Of a stretch of 6,694 nucleotides of DNA, positions 1 through 5,407 are shown one piece after another; the first letter of the stretch is position 1; the number at the start of each line of letters is the position of its first letter. The notes below the pieces were generated by a model. That model was not told the origin of the DNA. It saw only the letters and a list, made by a program, of their open reading frames with translations, and did not search any database. The translations under genes and the position numbers were made by a program. Source of the DNA: an uncultured Eubacteriales bacterium (GTDB lineage Bacteria; Bacillota; Clostridia; Christensenellales; Pumilibacteraceae); the NCBI GenBank assembly GCA_900553005.1, contig USBU01000068.1, positions 1-6,694 on the forward strand. The letters are read 5' to 3'.

Positions 1-680
1 CAGCCGGACAGCACCGGCCAAAGTTTTGTTTTTTTATCATTCCGCACCGGCTCCTCGGCAGCAACGTAGCTTTTATCCCGATTCAGCTTTTTAGAGGCCA
101 GTCCGTAACCTGCGCACCACAGTACGCCGGATACGGCTGCAAAAATGCCGGAATACAAAAATACGCTTTTCCAACCGGGACCGTTTAAAATAAGAGGAAT
201 AATCAGGTACAGAGCCACTGTCGCGGCGTTTGCGGTAACAGCCACGGCCACTATCCCCGCGGTGCACTTTTCGGGCGAAAGTCTGTCTGAAAAAATCCTG
301 ACCAGCGGCGGCCACAGCATAGCCTGAGCAAAACCGTTTACAGCCCAGACTGCGGCATAATAAACAACCGAATTGTACAACGGAAATATAAAATTACACG
401 CTGACCCTACTATAATTCCCGTTAATATTATCAGATTGGGTTTAAGTCTGTCGCCGAGGATTCCGCTTAAAATCTGCCCGACGCCGTATGAAAAAAACAG
501 AGCCGTGCCTATAACGCCGGCCTGCGTTTCAGTCAGAGCGGTCACGGAAACTATATTTGCCATGGATACGGTATAGCTGTAGCGCATAACATACGAAGAA
601 AAATAAACCATGCAACCGAGCGCAATCAAAAGATTGCTTATCGCGTCATGACCGGATTTACCGGCCGAACAGCCTTTCAT
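1..680 (-). CDS. MFS transporter, organophosphate antiporter-like, 3' end outside the window
   Basis: The frame is open from an ATG at 680-678 to the window edge, giving 226 full codons with no stop. The protein is strongly hydrophobic, with about five to six membrane segments visible: roughly residues 15-35, 53-75, 83-100, 105-127, 140-163 and 172-195. The stretch GQILSGILGDRLKP (residues 69-82) matches the loop 2-3 signature of the major facilitator superfamily. The WAVNGFAQAMLWPP segment (about 112-125) and the following VRIFSDRLSPEK resemble the GlpT/UhpT organophosphate:phosphate antiporter group, in which a W-N-G-x-x-Q-x-x-x-W-P-P pattern is typical. A lysine-rich cytoplasmic loop at 197-219 would be the central loop between the two six-helix halves. 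The start has a good ribosome binding site, GGAGGAGAGG, ending about 3 bases before the ATG. The gene lies downstream of the operon terminator, so it is probably a separate unit. The substrate cannot be told from this half. Superfamily certain, subgroup likely. Confidence 0.85.
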   Translation of the reverse strand, partial: MKGCSAGKSGHDAISNLLIALGCMVYFSSYVMRYSYTVSMANIVSVTALTETQAGVIGTALFFSYGVGQILSGILGDRLKPNLIILTGIIVGSACNFIFPLYNSVVYYAAVWAVNGFAQAMLWPPLVRIFSDRLSPEKCTAGIVAVAVTANAATVALYLIIPLILNGPGWKSVFLYSGIFAAVSGVLWCAGYGLASKKLNRDKSYVAAEEPVRNDKKTKLWPVLSG

Positions 681-693
681 ATACCTCTCCTCC

Positions 694-712
694 GGACGCA
701 AATACCGCGTCC
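694..712 (-). promoter_or_regulatory. Leader hairpin directly upstream of the transporter ribosome binding site
   Basis: GGACGC at 694-699 and GCGTCC at 707-712 form a perfect 6-bp stem with a 7-base loop. On the transcribed minus strand, the Shine-Dalgarno GGAGGAG begins at the base of the stem, immediately 3' of GCGTCC. A hairpin abutting the ribosome binding site could affect initiation, but it does not overlap the core of the site. I found no convincing promoter for the transporter in 681-775. Regulation is an inference only. Confidence 0.35.
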
Positions 713-775
713 TCTTCGGCCGCCGCACAGCCGCAAAAATACACGCCGCCAGCCGGCGCAATGCCGGTTAAATGT

Positions 776-804
776 AAAAAGGCCTGTCTGAAGCAGACCT
801 TTTT
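776..804 (-). terminator. Intrinsic terminator closing the lgt-pncB-divIVA-like operon
   Basis: Read on the minus strand, this is an A-run, AGGTCTG, a short CTT loop, CAGA, a 4-base bulge (CAGG), then CCTTTTT. The TCTG/CAGA and AAAAAGG/CCTTTTT arms pair around the bulge, and the structure ends in five T. It lies about 18 bases after the stop codon of the DivIVA-like gene and before the leader of the next gene, which is where an operon terminator belongs. The flanking A-run means it could also act weakly in the other direction, but no plus-strand gene needs it. Confidence 0.7.
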
Positions 805-818
805 CGGGTAAAACCCGA
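804..818 (-). repeat. Perfect inverted repeat preceding the terminator
   Basis: TCGGGT and ACCCGA form a perfect 6-bp stem around a 3-base loop, starting 3 bases after the DivIVA-like stop codon. On the minus strand it is followed by A residues rather than T, so alone it is not a terminator. It may protect the transcript 3' end or act as a first hairpin stacked against the terminator at 776-804. Confidence 0.5.
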
Positions 819-821
819 CAA

Positions 822-1430
822 TTATTTTTCCTCAGATATAAGTCCCAAATCCTTCATGATCTGGCCCAGATCGTCCTTAGGGTTCCACGCTTCTTCAAAC
901 GAAAACCCGCTGGCCGAAACACTGTCCTCAGCAAGCGTTTTCGCCGGCTTTTTCTTTTCATCCGAAGCGTCGCTTACGGTCTCCAACCGACTCCTTTCGG
1001 CCTCAAACTGCTTTTCGATTTCTTTTACCGCGGCTGTTCCGCCGGAAAAAATATCGTTCATGGCGGCGTTGAATTTTTCCACGGCGCGCAACCCCTCGTC
1101 GTCAGGATATCTGTCAAGAAGTCTATTGTAATGCGCCTGCCATTTTTCATGAAAAACTTTGAGCTGTGTCATTTCCTCACGGTAACGCGAGGCGGCAAGC
1201 TTTTCGATTTCATCCGCCTTTGCCACCGCGTTGAGTATTGCCGTAGAAATAAGCTCGGTTTTGGATTTAAAGGCCGCAAGCTGTTTTTCCTTTTCGATAA
1301 GCTCGTTTTTCATCTGAAAAATTCTGTTCTTCTGGTCGGCCAGCTTGCTTTCGTATTCGTTCTTAAGCGCGAATACGTACTCATCTACTTCGGATTTTTT
1401 ATATCCTTTTTTCTCGGTATCGAATTTCAT
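822..1430 (-). CDS. DivIVA-domain coiled-coil protein
   Basis: This is a 202-aa cytoplasmic protein with no membrane segment. Its N-terminus follows the DivIVA family pattern: a phenylalanine at residue 3, then K-K-G-Y (7-10) and S-E-V-D-E-Y (13-18), leading into a long charged helix (about 18-60) that should form a coiled coil. A second helical stretch covers about 60-105 and a third about 130-152. A K/D/S-rich linker (about 152-172) separates a short conserved-looking tail (about 180-199) with NPKDDLGQIMKDLGL. DivIVA proteins bind curved membrane at poles and septa and recruit partners for division, cell-wall growth or sporulation; which role applies here is not visible. The start codon overlaps the pncB stop as ATGA, and the ribosome binding site GGAGG is formed by the last codons of pncB, so translation is almost certainly coupled. 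It is the last gene of the operon. Family confident; it could also be a GpsB or SepIVA-like relative. Confidence 0.85.
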   Translation of the reverse strand: MKFDTEKKGYKKSEVDEYVFALKNEYESKLADQKNRIFQMKNELIEKEKQLAAFKSKTELISTAILNAVAKADEIEKLAASRYREEMTQLKVFHEKWQAHYNRLLDRYPDDEGLRAVEKFNAAMNDIFSGGTAAVKEIEKQFEAERSRLETVSDASDEKKKPAKTLAEDSVSASGFSFEEAWNPKDDLGQIMKDLGLISEEK

Positions 1431-2875
1431 TTTCTACCTCCGCCGGCTTCGCCCAACAACAGCTTTTGCTTAAGCGCGTACAGCCCGTCCGACAAATCCA
1501 CCTTGTATATATGCGGATTGTTCAAACGAGTATATTCATCCCAGAAAAGAGACAGCTCTTTTTTCCTGTAATCGGAACTGACGCTGAGCGAAGGGATATC
1601 GTATATCAGCTTACCGCCGTCGAATATTTTTACCAGCAGCTCCTTTTTATCGTAATCAGCCAATTCGGTTTTTTTCCAGCGCTCGGTTTCGTGCGTAAGC
1701 GTCAGAGGCTTTTCGATTTTTTCATCCTTAAGCGCTATAAGATCGGCAAATGCCTTTCCGCTGTCCTTTTCATAAATACGGTAAACGGTTTTAAAGCCAG
1801 GATTTGTAATTTTTTCGATCGAATCGGATTTTTTCAGCCGCGGTACGGCTTTACCGTCGCGCTCGATTTCCGCCAGCTTATAAACTCCGCCGAGCGATGG
1901 CATGTCCTCGCTTGTTATCAGCTTTGTGCCTACGCCGTAAGTATCGATGCGCGCACCTTGCGTGTTAAGCGCGTTTACGACGTTTTCGTCGATATCGTTG
2001 CTGACGAAAATAACCGCGTCGGAATGACCTGCCGCGTCAAGCATCTGTCTGGCCTTTTTTGAGAGATACGCAAGATCTCCGCTGTCGAGACGTATGCCAA
2101 GCGGTTTATGCCCTTCCTTTTTCAACCGGTCGAATACCTTTATGGCATTTGGAATACCCGAGCGCAGCGTATCATATGTATCGACAAGCAGCAGGCACGA
2201 ATCGGGATAAATATCCGCGAATGCGTTGAACGCGTCAAGCTCCGTAGGATAACTGAGCACCCAGCTGTGCGAATGCGTCCCCTTGGGCGCTATACCGAAC
2301 ATTTTTGCGGCCAGCACGTTGCTGGTAGCAAACGCACCGCCTATTATGCTGGCACGGCTGCCGTAAATGCCCGCGTCCGGTCCCTGAGCGCGGCGCAGTC
2401 CGAATTCCACGACTTTACCCTCTCCTGCGGCCGCGGTAACGCGCGAGGCCTTGGTTGCAATAAGCGTCTGATGGTTGATAATGTTTAAAAGGGCCGTTTC
2501 TACCAGCTGAGCCTCGATAAGCGGCGCGCGCACTATCATAATAGGCTCCATGGGAAAAACTATCTCGCCCTCTCTTACCGAATATATGTCCCCGGTAAAT
2601 TTAAGACCTCGCAAATATTCGAGAAAATCATCCGTAAACGTATTCAGTCCCTTCAAATAACGGATATCTTCATCGGTAAATCCCAGATTTTCAATATACT
2701 CTATCGCCTGCTCCAGCCCGGCGGCGACGGCGTAATTCATCTGTCCCTTCTGGCGAAAAAACAGATCGAACGTCGCTTTCTCATTGTGAATGCCGCTTTT
2801 AAAATAACCGTTCATCATGGTAAGCTGATAGAAATCGGTGAGCATTGTCAGGTTACGTGCGCTTATATTATTCAT
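1427..2875 (-). CDS. pncB: Nicotinate phosphoribosyltransferase
   Basis: This 482-aa cytosolic enzyme joins nicotinate to PRPP, with ATP hydrolysis, to give nicotinate mononucleotide, the entry step of the Preiss-Handler NAD salvage pathway. It has the expected length and the family motifs in order: LTDFYQLTMMNGYF (12-25); the EFGLRRAQGPDAG block (157-169); GTHSHSWV (199-206), whose second histidine (H203) aligns with the phosphorylated catalytic histidine; LLVDTYDTLRSG (229-240); GIRLDSGDLAYL (260-271) for phosphoribosyl binding; and FVSNDIDE followed by YGVGTKLI (313-320). The ATG at 2875 has GAGG about 7 bases upstream and overlaps the preceding membrane-protein gene by 8 bases. M11 is an alternative start, but it would lose the SARNLT lead-in and has no better ribosome site. 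The glycine-rich C-terminus (GEAGGGRK) partly reflects the ribosome binding site of the next gene embedded in its codons. No key residue looks missing. Confidence 0.97.
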   Translation of the reverse strand: MNNISARNLTMLTDFYQLTMMNGYFKSGIHNEKATFDLFFRQKGQMNYAVAAGLEQAIEYIENLGFTDEDIRYLKGLNTFTDDFLEYLRGLKFTGDIYSVREGEIVFPMEPIMIVRAPLIEAQLVETALLNIINHQTLIATKASRVTAAAGEGKVVEFGLRRAQGPDAGIYGSRASIIGGAFATSNVLAAKMFGIAPKGTHSHSWVLSYPTELDAFNAFADIYPDSCLLLVDTYDTLRSGIPNAIKVFDRLKKEGHKPLGIRLDSGDLAYLSKKARQMLDAAGHSDAVIFVSNDIDENVVNALNTQGARIDTYGVGTKLITSEDMPSLGGVYKLAEIERDGKAVPRLKKSDSIEKITNPGFKTVYRIYEKDSGKAFADLIALKDEKIEKPLTLTHETERWKKTELADYDKKELLVKIFDGGKLIYDIPSLSVSSDYRKKELSLFWDEYTRLNNPHIYKVDLSDGLYALKQKLLLGEAGGGRK

Positions 2876-3410
2876 TATCGTCCTCGCTTTTATTGAGTTT
2901 CAAAGCCGTAAAAACAATCATAAGTCCGACAAATACCACCAGAACGGGCACTACCACGCCCCAACCGGCAGCTCCGGAGCTTTCAATCGCAAAAATCCCT
3001 GCTATTATACCGAAAAAAAACACAGCTTTAAGATGGTCGCGGTACGACCTTGACATCAGCATAGTAAACAATGAAGCTATCGCCGGAATCGCTATATAAA
3101 GCGGATAAAGCTGAGCGTAGGCGAGCGGTGTAAAATTATTGAGATACGAAACGACGGCAGGAACTATGAATGCAAACGACAGCCAAAGCGAAACGGTATT
3201 GGTCTGAATTATCGCGGTAGTAAGAAACACCAGTCCGACCGTAAGCAGAATAGTCGGCAACGCGGTATTGGAAACGGTAAGCCCATCTATCAGTCCAAGC
3301 CCCACAATAAGCAGAAACACGCCGCACGCCACAGTGTAAGAGCCGGCTATTATATTGCCCGCAAGCTTCTGACCTTTGGTAAGCTCGTAATCGTCACTGT
3401 TGTTTTTCAT
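2868..3410 (-). CDS. Small six-helix membrane protein of unknown function
   Basis: This 180-aa protein has about six predicted membrane helices: roughly residues 17-41, 49-69, 73-90, 98-118, 127-144 and 149-171. The N-terminus (MKNNSDDYELTKGQK) and the tail (KLNKSEDDNE) are short, charged and soluble. I chose the ATG at 3410-3408 because it has GGAGAA about 7 bases upstream and starts a protein-like sequence. The open frame continues upstream to 3599, but that part is a shadow of the lgt tail, rich in R, T and S. It overlaps lgt by 17 bases and pncB by 8 bases, so all three are translated together. I do not recognise the family. The paired glycine-rich helices near the N-terminus recall LiaF/DUF5668-type membrane domains. 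The size and helix number also match ECF-transporter substrate-binding subunits, but I see no S-component motif. Membrane protein certain, function unknown. Confidence 0.85.
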   Translation of the reverse strand: MKNNSDDYELTKGQKLAGNIIAGSYTVACGVFLLIVGLGLIDGLTVSNTALPTILLTVGLVFLTTAIIQTNTVSLWLSFAFIVPAVVSYLNNFTPLAYAQLYPLYIAIPAIASLFTMLMSRSYRDHLKAVFFFGIIAGIFAIESSGAAGWGVVVPVLVVFVGLMIVFTALKLNKSEDDNE

Positions 3411-4497
3411 CGTCGTTCTCCGATTCGTTATTTTTGTCGCCCGTTTCGCCGCCGAAATAGTTTTCGGAAAGAGGTTCCTCGGAATAATCGCCGGATTTCT
3501 CCCAGTATCTGTCCTCGTCATCCGGCGTTTCGTCGGGCTCGTCATCCTCAGGCTGCTCGGCCGGCTTGAGAGTGCGGCGGTAGAAAATAGATTTTTCATA
3601 CCCGTAATACTCGTCGGACAGTTTATTTTCCTCTACGAAAAGGAAAGGTTTTTTACCGGCCACCCTTGCGCGGTAAGCATGAACCACTATATAGATTATA
3701 CCGAAAACAACGATTATGACGCTTACTAGCTGGCTGACGCGGATTACGCCCGGCACCAGCCAAAGGCTGTCGGTCCTCAAACCCTCGATAAAGAAGCGGC
3801 CCAAGCCGTACCATATGCAGTACGAGCTGAACACAAAACCGTCAAACGATTTGCGCCTGCCGTTATAAAACCACATAAGTAGCGCAAAACCTATAAGATT
3901 CCAGAACGACTCGTAAAAAAACGTCGCCTGAAACCAGCCGGCCGCACCCGTGACCGAATGCGCCGCGTCTATCTTGACCGCATAGGGAAACCACTGCCAC
4001 GCGGGATCGGTAACGGGATTGCCGTATGCCTCCTGATTGGCGAAATTACCCCATCTGCCTATTACCTGGCCGAGAATTATTACCGTAAACGCAAGATCGG
4101 CCATCTGCATAAACGAAACTCTTTCATATTCTTTTTTACGCTTTTGCAGCGCAAGCACGATAAGCGAACCGAGACATGCGCCTATAAGGCCGCCGTAAAT
4201 CGCAAGACCGGAAAGTCCGCCCTCCAGTCCGATGATTTTTTTAAAAGTCCAGTGCGCGTCGGGATTTGCTATCAAATCGAAAATAATATAATAAAGCCTT
4301 GCGCCGACTATTGCGCACGGAATACAGCATATGGAAATATCGAAAACAAGGTCGCTGTAAAAACCCCTCTTTTTTGCCATAAAATAAGCGATGACTATAC
4401 ATATAATCATGCCGCTGCCTATGAGAAAGCCATACCAGTTAAAGCCGCCGGCAGCGAACAGCTTTACGGCGTTTGCACTTTTAACAAAATCAATCAA
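3394..4497 (-). CDS. lgt: Prolipoprotein diacylglyceryl transferase
   Basis: Lgt transfers a diacylglyceryl group from phosphatidylglycerol to the lipobox cysteine of prelipoproteins, at the outer face of the cytoplasmic membrane. This 367-aa protein has about seven membrane segments and the family landmarks: GGLSGLAIYGGLIG (93-106); GRWGNFANQEAYG (147-159), the Lgt signature with R148, N151 and E156; FFYESFWN (193-200); and GRFFIEGLRTD (233-243), with R234 and E238 matching catalytic residues known from E. coli. The E. coli H103 position is Y101 here, a substitution I recall as common in Firmicutes. Beyond the usual end (about 280-290), a highly acidic, low-complexity tail of about 80 residues is added, probably cytoplasmic. 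The start is a TTG at 4497-4495: no ATG lies upstream before the stop at 4533-4531, and M30 would remove the first helix. The ribosome site is poor. It is the first gene of the operon, about 30 bases from the predicted transcription start. Confidence 0.95.
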   Translation of the reverse strand: MIDFVKSANAVKLFAAGGFNWYGFLIGSGMIICIVIAYFMAKKRGFYSDLVFDISICCIPCAIVGARLYYIIFDLIANPDAHWTFKKIIGLEGGLSGLAIYGGLIGACLGSLIVLALQKRKKEYERVSFMQMADLAFTVIILGQVIGRWGNFANQEAYGNPVTDPAWQWFPYAVKIDAAHSVTGAAGWFQATFFYESFWNLIGFALLMWFYNGRRKSFDGFVFSSYCIWYGLGRFFIEGLRTDSLWLVPGVIRVSQLVSVIIVVFGIIYIVVHAYRARVAGKKPFLFVEENKLSDEYYGYEKSIFYRRTLKPAEQPEDDEPDETPDDEDRYWEKSGDYSEEPLSENYFGGETGDKNNESENDDEKQQ

Positions 4498-4532
4498 ACC
4501 AGCGTACCGCCCGTATTCTTTTATTACGTTTT

Positions 4533-4561
4533 ATTATATATCGGGCGGCGGCATTTGTCAA
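4533..4561 (-). promoter_or_regulatory. Perfect-consensus housekeeping-sigma promoter for the lgt operon
   Basis: On the minus strand, TTGACA occupies 4561-4556 and TATAAT 4538-4533, separated by exactly 17 bases (4555-4539). This is a full match to the sigma-A/sigma-70 consensus. Transcription should begin near 4526, giving a leader of about 30 bases before the TTG start of lgt. The -35 box starts 16 bases after the stop codon of the preceding gene. A small palindrome, CCGCTTTGCGG (4562-4572), abuts the -35 and could be a protein-binding site or a weak hairpin after the upstream gene. The spacer is unusually G+C rich (GCCGCCGCCCG). Confidence 0.9.
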
Positions 4562-4577
4562 CCGCTTTGCGGCACGC

Positions 4578-5309
4578 CTACGCCCTGTAAAAGTGCGAAT
4601 TTTGGCGTTTCCGGCTTATTTTAAGGGCGGTATCCAACAGCAGCGGAACGCCGTCAAATCCGTCCGCGGACTCTATCAGCCGCATAATTTCCGGCTCGCC
4701 TGCACCCGAAAGCGGACGGCTTTTTGCGGAATAGTGCGAATTGACGTAACGCTCAACCGCGTCCGACAGCGGTTCGCAGTCAAGCTCGGCAAACTCCTCC
4801 TTAATGAGACCTTTGAAAAAACGGACGGAACCGGCTGCGTGAGCGCCGAAAGCCGCCGCCAAATAGCACGGAAGAGCATAACGGACGCCGCACGCGCGTT
4901 TGGAAGCTATGCTGCGGAAAAAACCGCATATTCTGCCGGCAAGCTCTGCCCCTCTTTTTAAAATTTCGGTCTCTCGTGAAAAAACGAGACCGCGCGTCCC
5001 GACCGCAGGAGAAGTCATGACCGAAGCCTTTGCAACGGCGGCGCCGTATTTTTTAAACTGCGGCACGCGACGGCTTTTAAGCGACAGCCTTTCCAGCGCG
5101 GCGGAAAACTCGGTCACGAAACAGCCGTTTCCCGCAATGAACCCTGCGGCGCAGGCTGCCGCGTCTGCGGCCAGCGCGTCAGCGGATACCGCCAGTCTGT
5201 CTGCTGTGACAAAAGCCGTCCTGTCATCGCAGACAAGCAGCTCCGACGACAGAATAACATCGCGCAAAAGCGACAGAGCAAAAAGATTTTCCACCGTCAA
5301 ATAGCTCAA
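4578..5309 (-). CDS. Unrecognised alanine-rich protein, start uncertain and possibly frameshifted
   Basis: This open frame of 243 codons ends in TAG at 4580-4578. I do not recognise a family. The N-terminal third is hydrophobic and alanine-rich (about residues 5-25 and 37-60, including SADALAADAAACAAGFIAG), then come basic segments (about 75-92), a middle region with paired basic/hydrophobic stretches (115-165) and a charged C-terminal part (165-243). It has about seven cysteines and no clear signal peptide or catalytic motif. The TTG at 5309-5307 is the first possible start in this frame but has no ribosome site nearby. The only strong site (GGAGGTG at 5342-5336) serves a GTG at 5328-5326 that is one base out of phase. 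Removing one T from the six-T run at 5313-5308 would join them into a 249-aa protein beginning V-I-R-E-R-F-L-S-Y. It follows the VanW gene by about 90 bases and precedes the lgt promoter. Composition resembles its neighbours, so coding is likely; function unknown. Confidence 0.6.
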   Translation of the reverse strand: MSYLTVENLFALSLLRDVILSSELLVCDDRTAFVTADRLAVSADALAADAAACAAGFIAGNGCFVTEFSAALERLSLKSRRVPQFKKYGAAVAKASVMTSPAVGTRGLVFSRETEILKRGAELAGRICGFFRSIASKRACGVRYALPCYLAAAFGAHAAGSVRFFKGLIKEEFAELDCEPLSDAVERYVNSHYSAKSRPLSGAGEPEIMRLIESADGFDGVPLLLDTALKISRKRQNSHFYRA

Positions 5310-5325
5310 AAAAGCGTTCTCTGAT

Positions 5326-5345
5326 CACAAAAAAGCACCTCCCTT
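5326..5345 (-). promoter_or_regulatory. Strong ribosome binding site with out-of-frame GTG start
   Basis: On the minus strand, AAGGGAGGTG (5345-5336) has a 7-base match to the 16S anti-Shine-Dalgarno. It is followed after 7 bases by GTG at 5328-5326. Reading from that GTG gives only 34 codons before a TGA at 5226-5224. The long frame downstream is in +1 phase relative to it. The site therefore argues that the true gene starts here and that the T-run at 5308-5313 carries an indel or a frameshift signal. Confidence 0.65.
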
Positions 5346-5375
5346 GTCCCCTTTTTTAAATTTTTATTCGGGAGG
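5338..5375 (-). promoter_or_regulatory. Possible anti-Shine-Dalgarno/Shine-Dalgarno stem in the leader
   Basis: On the minus strand, CCTCCC (5375-5370) is perfectly complementary to GGGAGG (5343-5338), the core of the ribosome binding site above, with a 26-base A/T-rich loop between. Pairing would hide the ribosome site. A 6-bp stem with a long loop can arise by chance in G+C-rich leaders, and no riboswitch family is recognised. The gap 5310-5403 between the two genes holds no convincing intrinsic terminator or promoter. Confidence 0.25.
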
Positions 5376-5393
5376 AAGGCGCGGTAGAACAAT

Positions 5394-5407
5394 GTAATTT
5401 AAATTAC
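5394..5407. repeat. 14-bp perfect palindrome over the VanW-gene stop codon
   Basis: GTAATTTAAATTAC reads the same on both strands and spans the TAA stop at 5406-5404. It is A/T rich, with no loop, so it is more like a dimeric protein-binding site than a terminator. It could equally be chance in an A/T-rich junction. Confidence 0.4.

Noticed and set aside
91..315. Minus-strand 74-codon frame and plus-strand frames (145-327, 373-576) in the first 680 bases
   Set aside because: A continuous MFS transporter frame covers 1-680 on the minus strand; these are out-of-frame shadows of it.
1131..2488. Plus-strand open frames opposite pncB and the DivIVA-like gene (1131-1571, 1466-2062, 2108-2488)
   Set aside because: They are antisense shadows of clearly coding minus-strand genes, with no ribosome sites or recognisable domains.
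3411..3599. N-terminal extension of the small membrane protein frame to an ATG at 3599
   Set aside because: It lies entirely inside the lgt tail in another frame, is rich in R, T and S, and the ATG at 3410 has its own ribosome site followed by a natural protein start.
3958..5304. Plus-strand open frames opposite lgt and the unknown gene (3958-4590, 4391-4624, 4593-4961, 4900-5304)
   Set aside because: They run across the lgt promoter or opposite coding sequence, and their compositions are unlike real proteins.
5329..5356. A-run/T-run flanked GC stretch near 5329-5356 as an intrinsic terminator for the VanW gene
   Set aside because: Only the outer A and T runs pair; the GGGGACAAGGGAGG core has no internal complement, so no stable stem forms.
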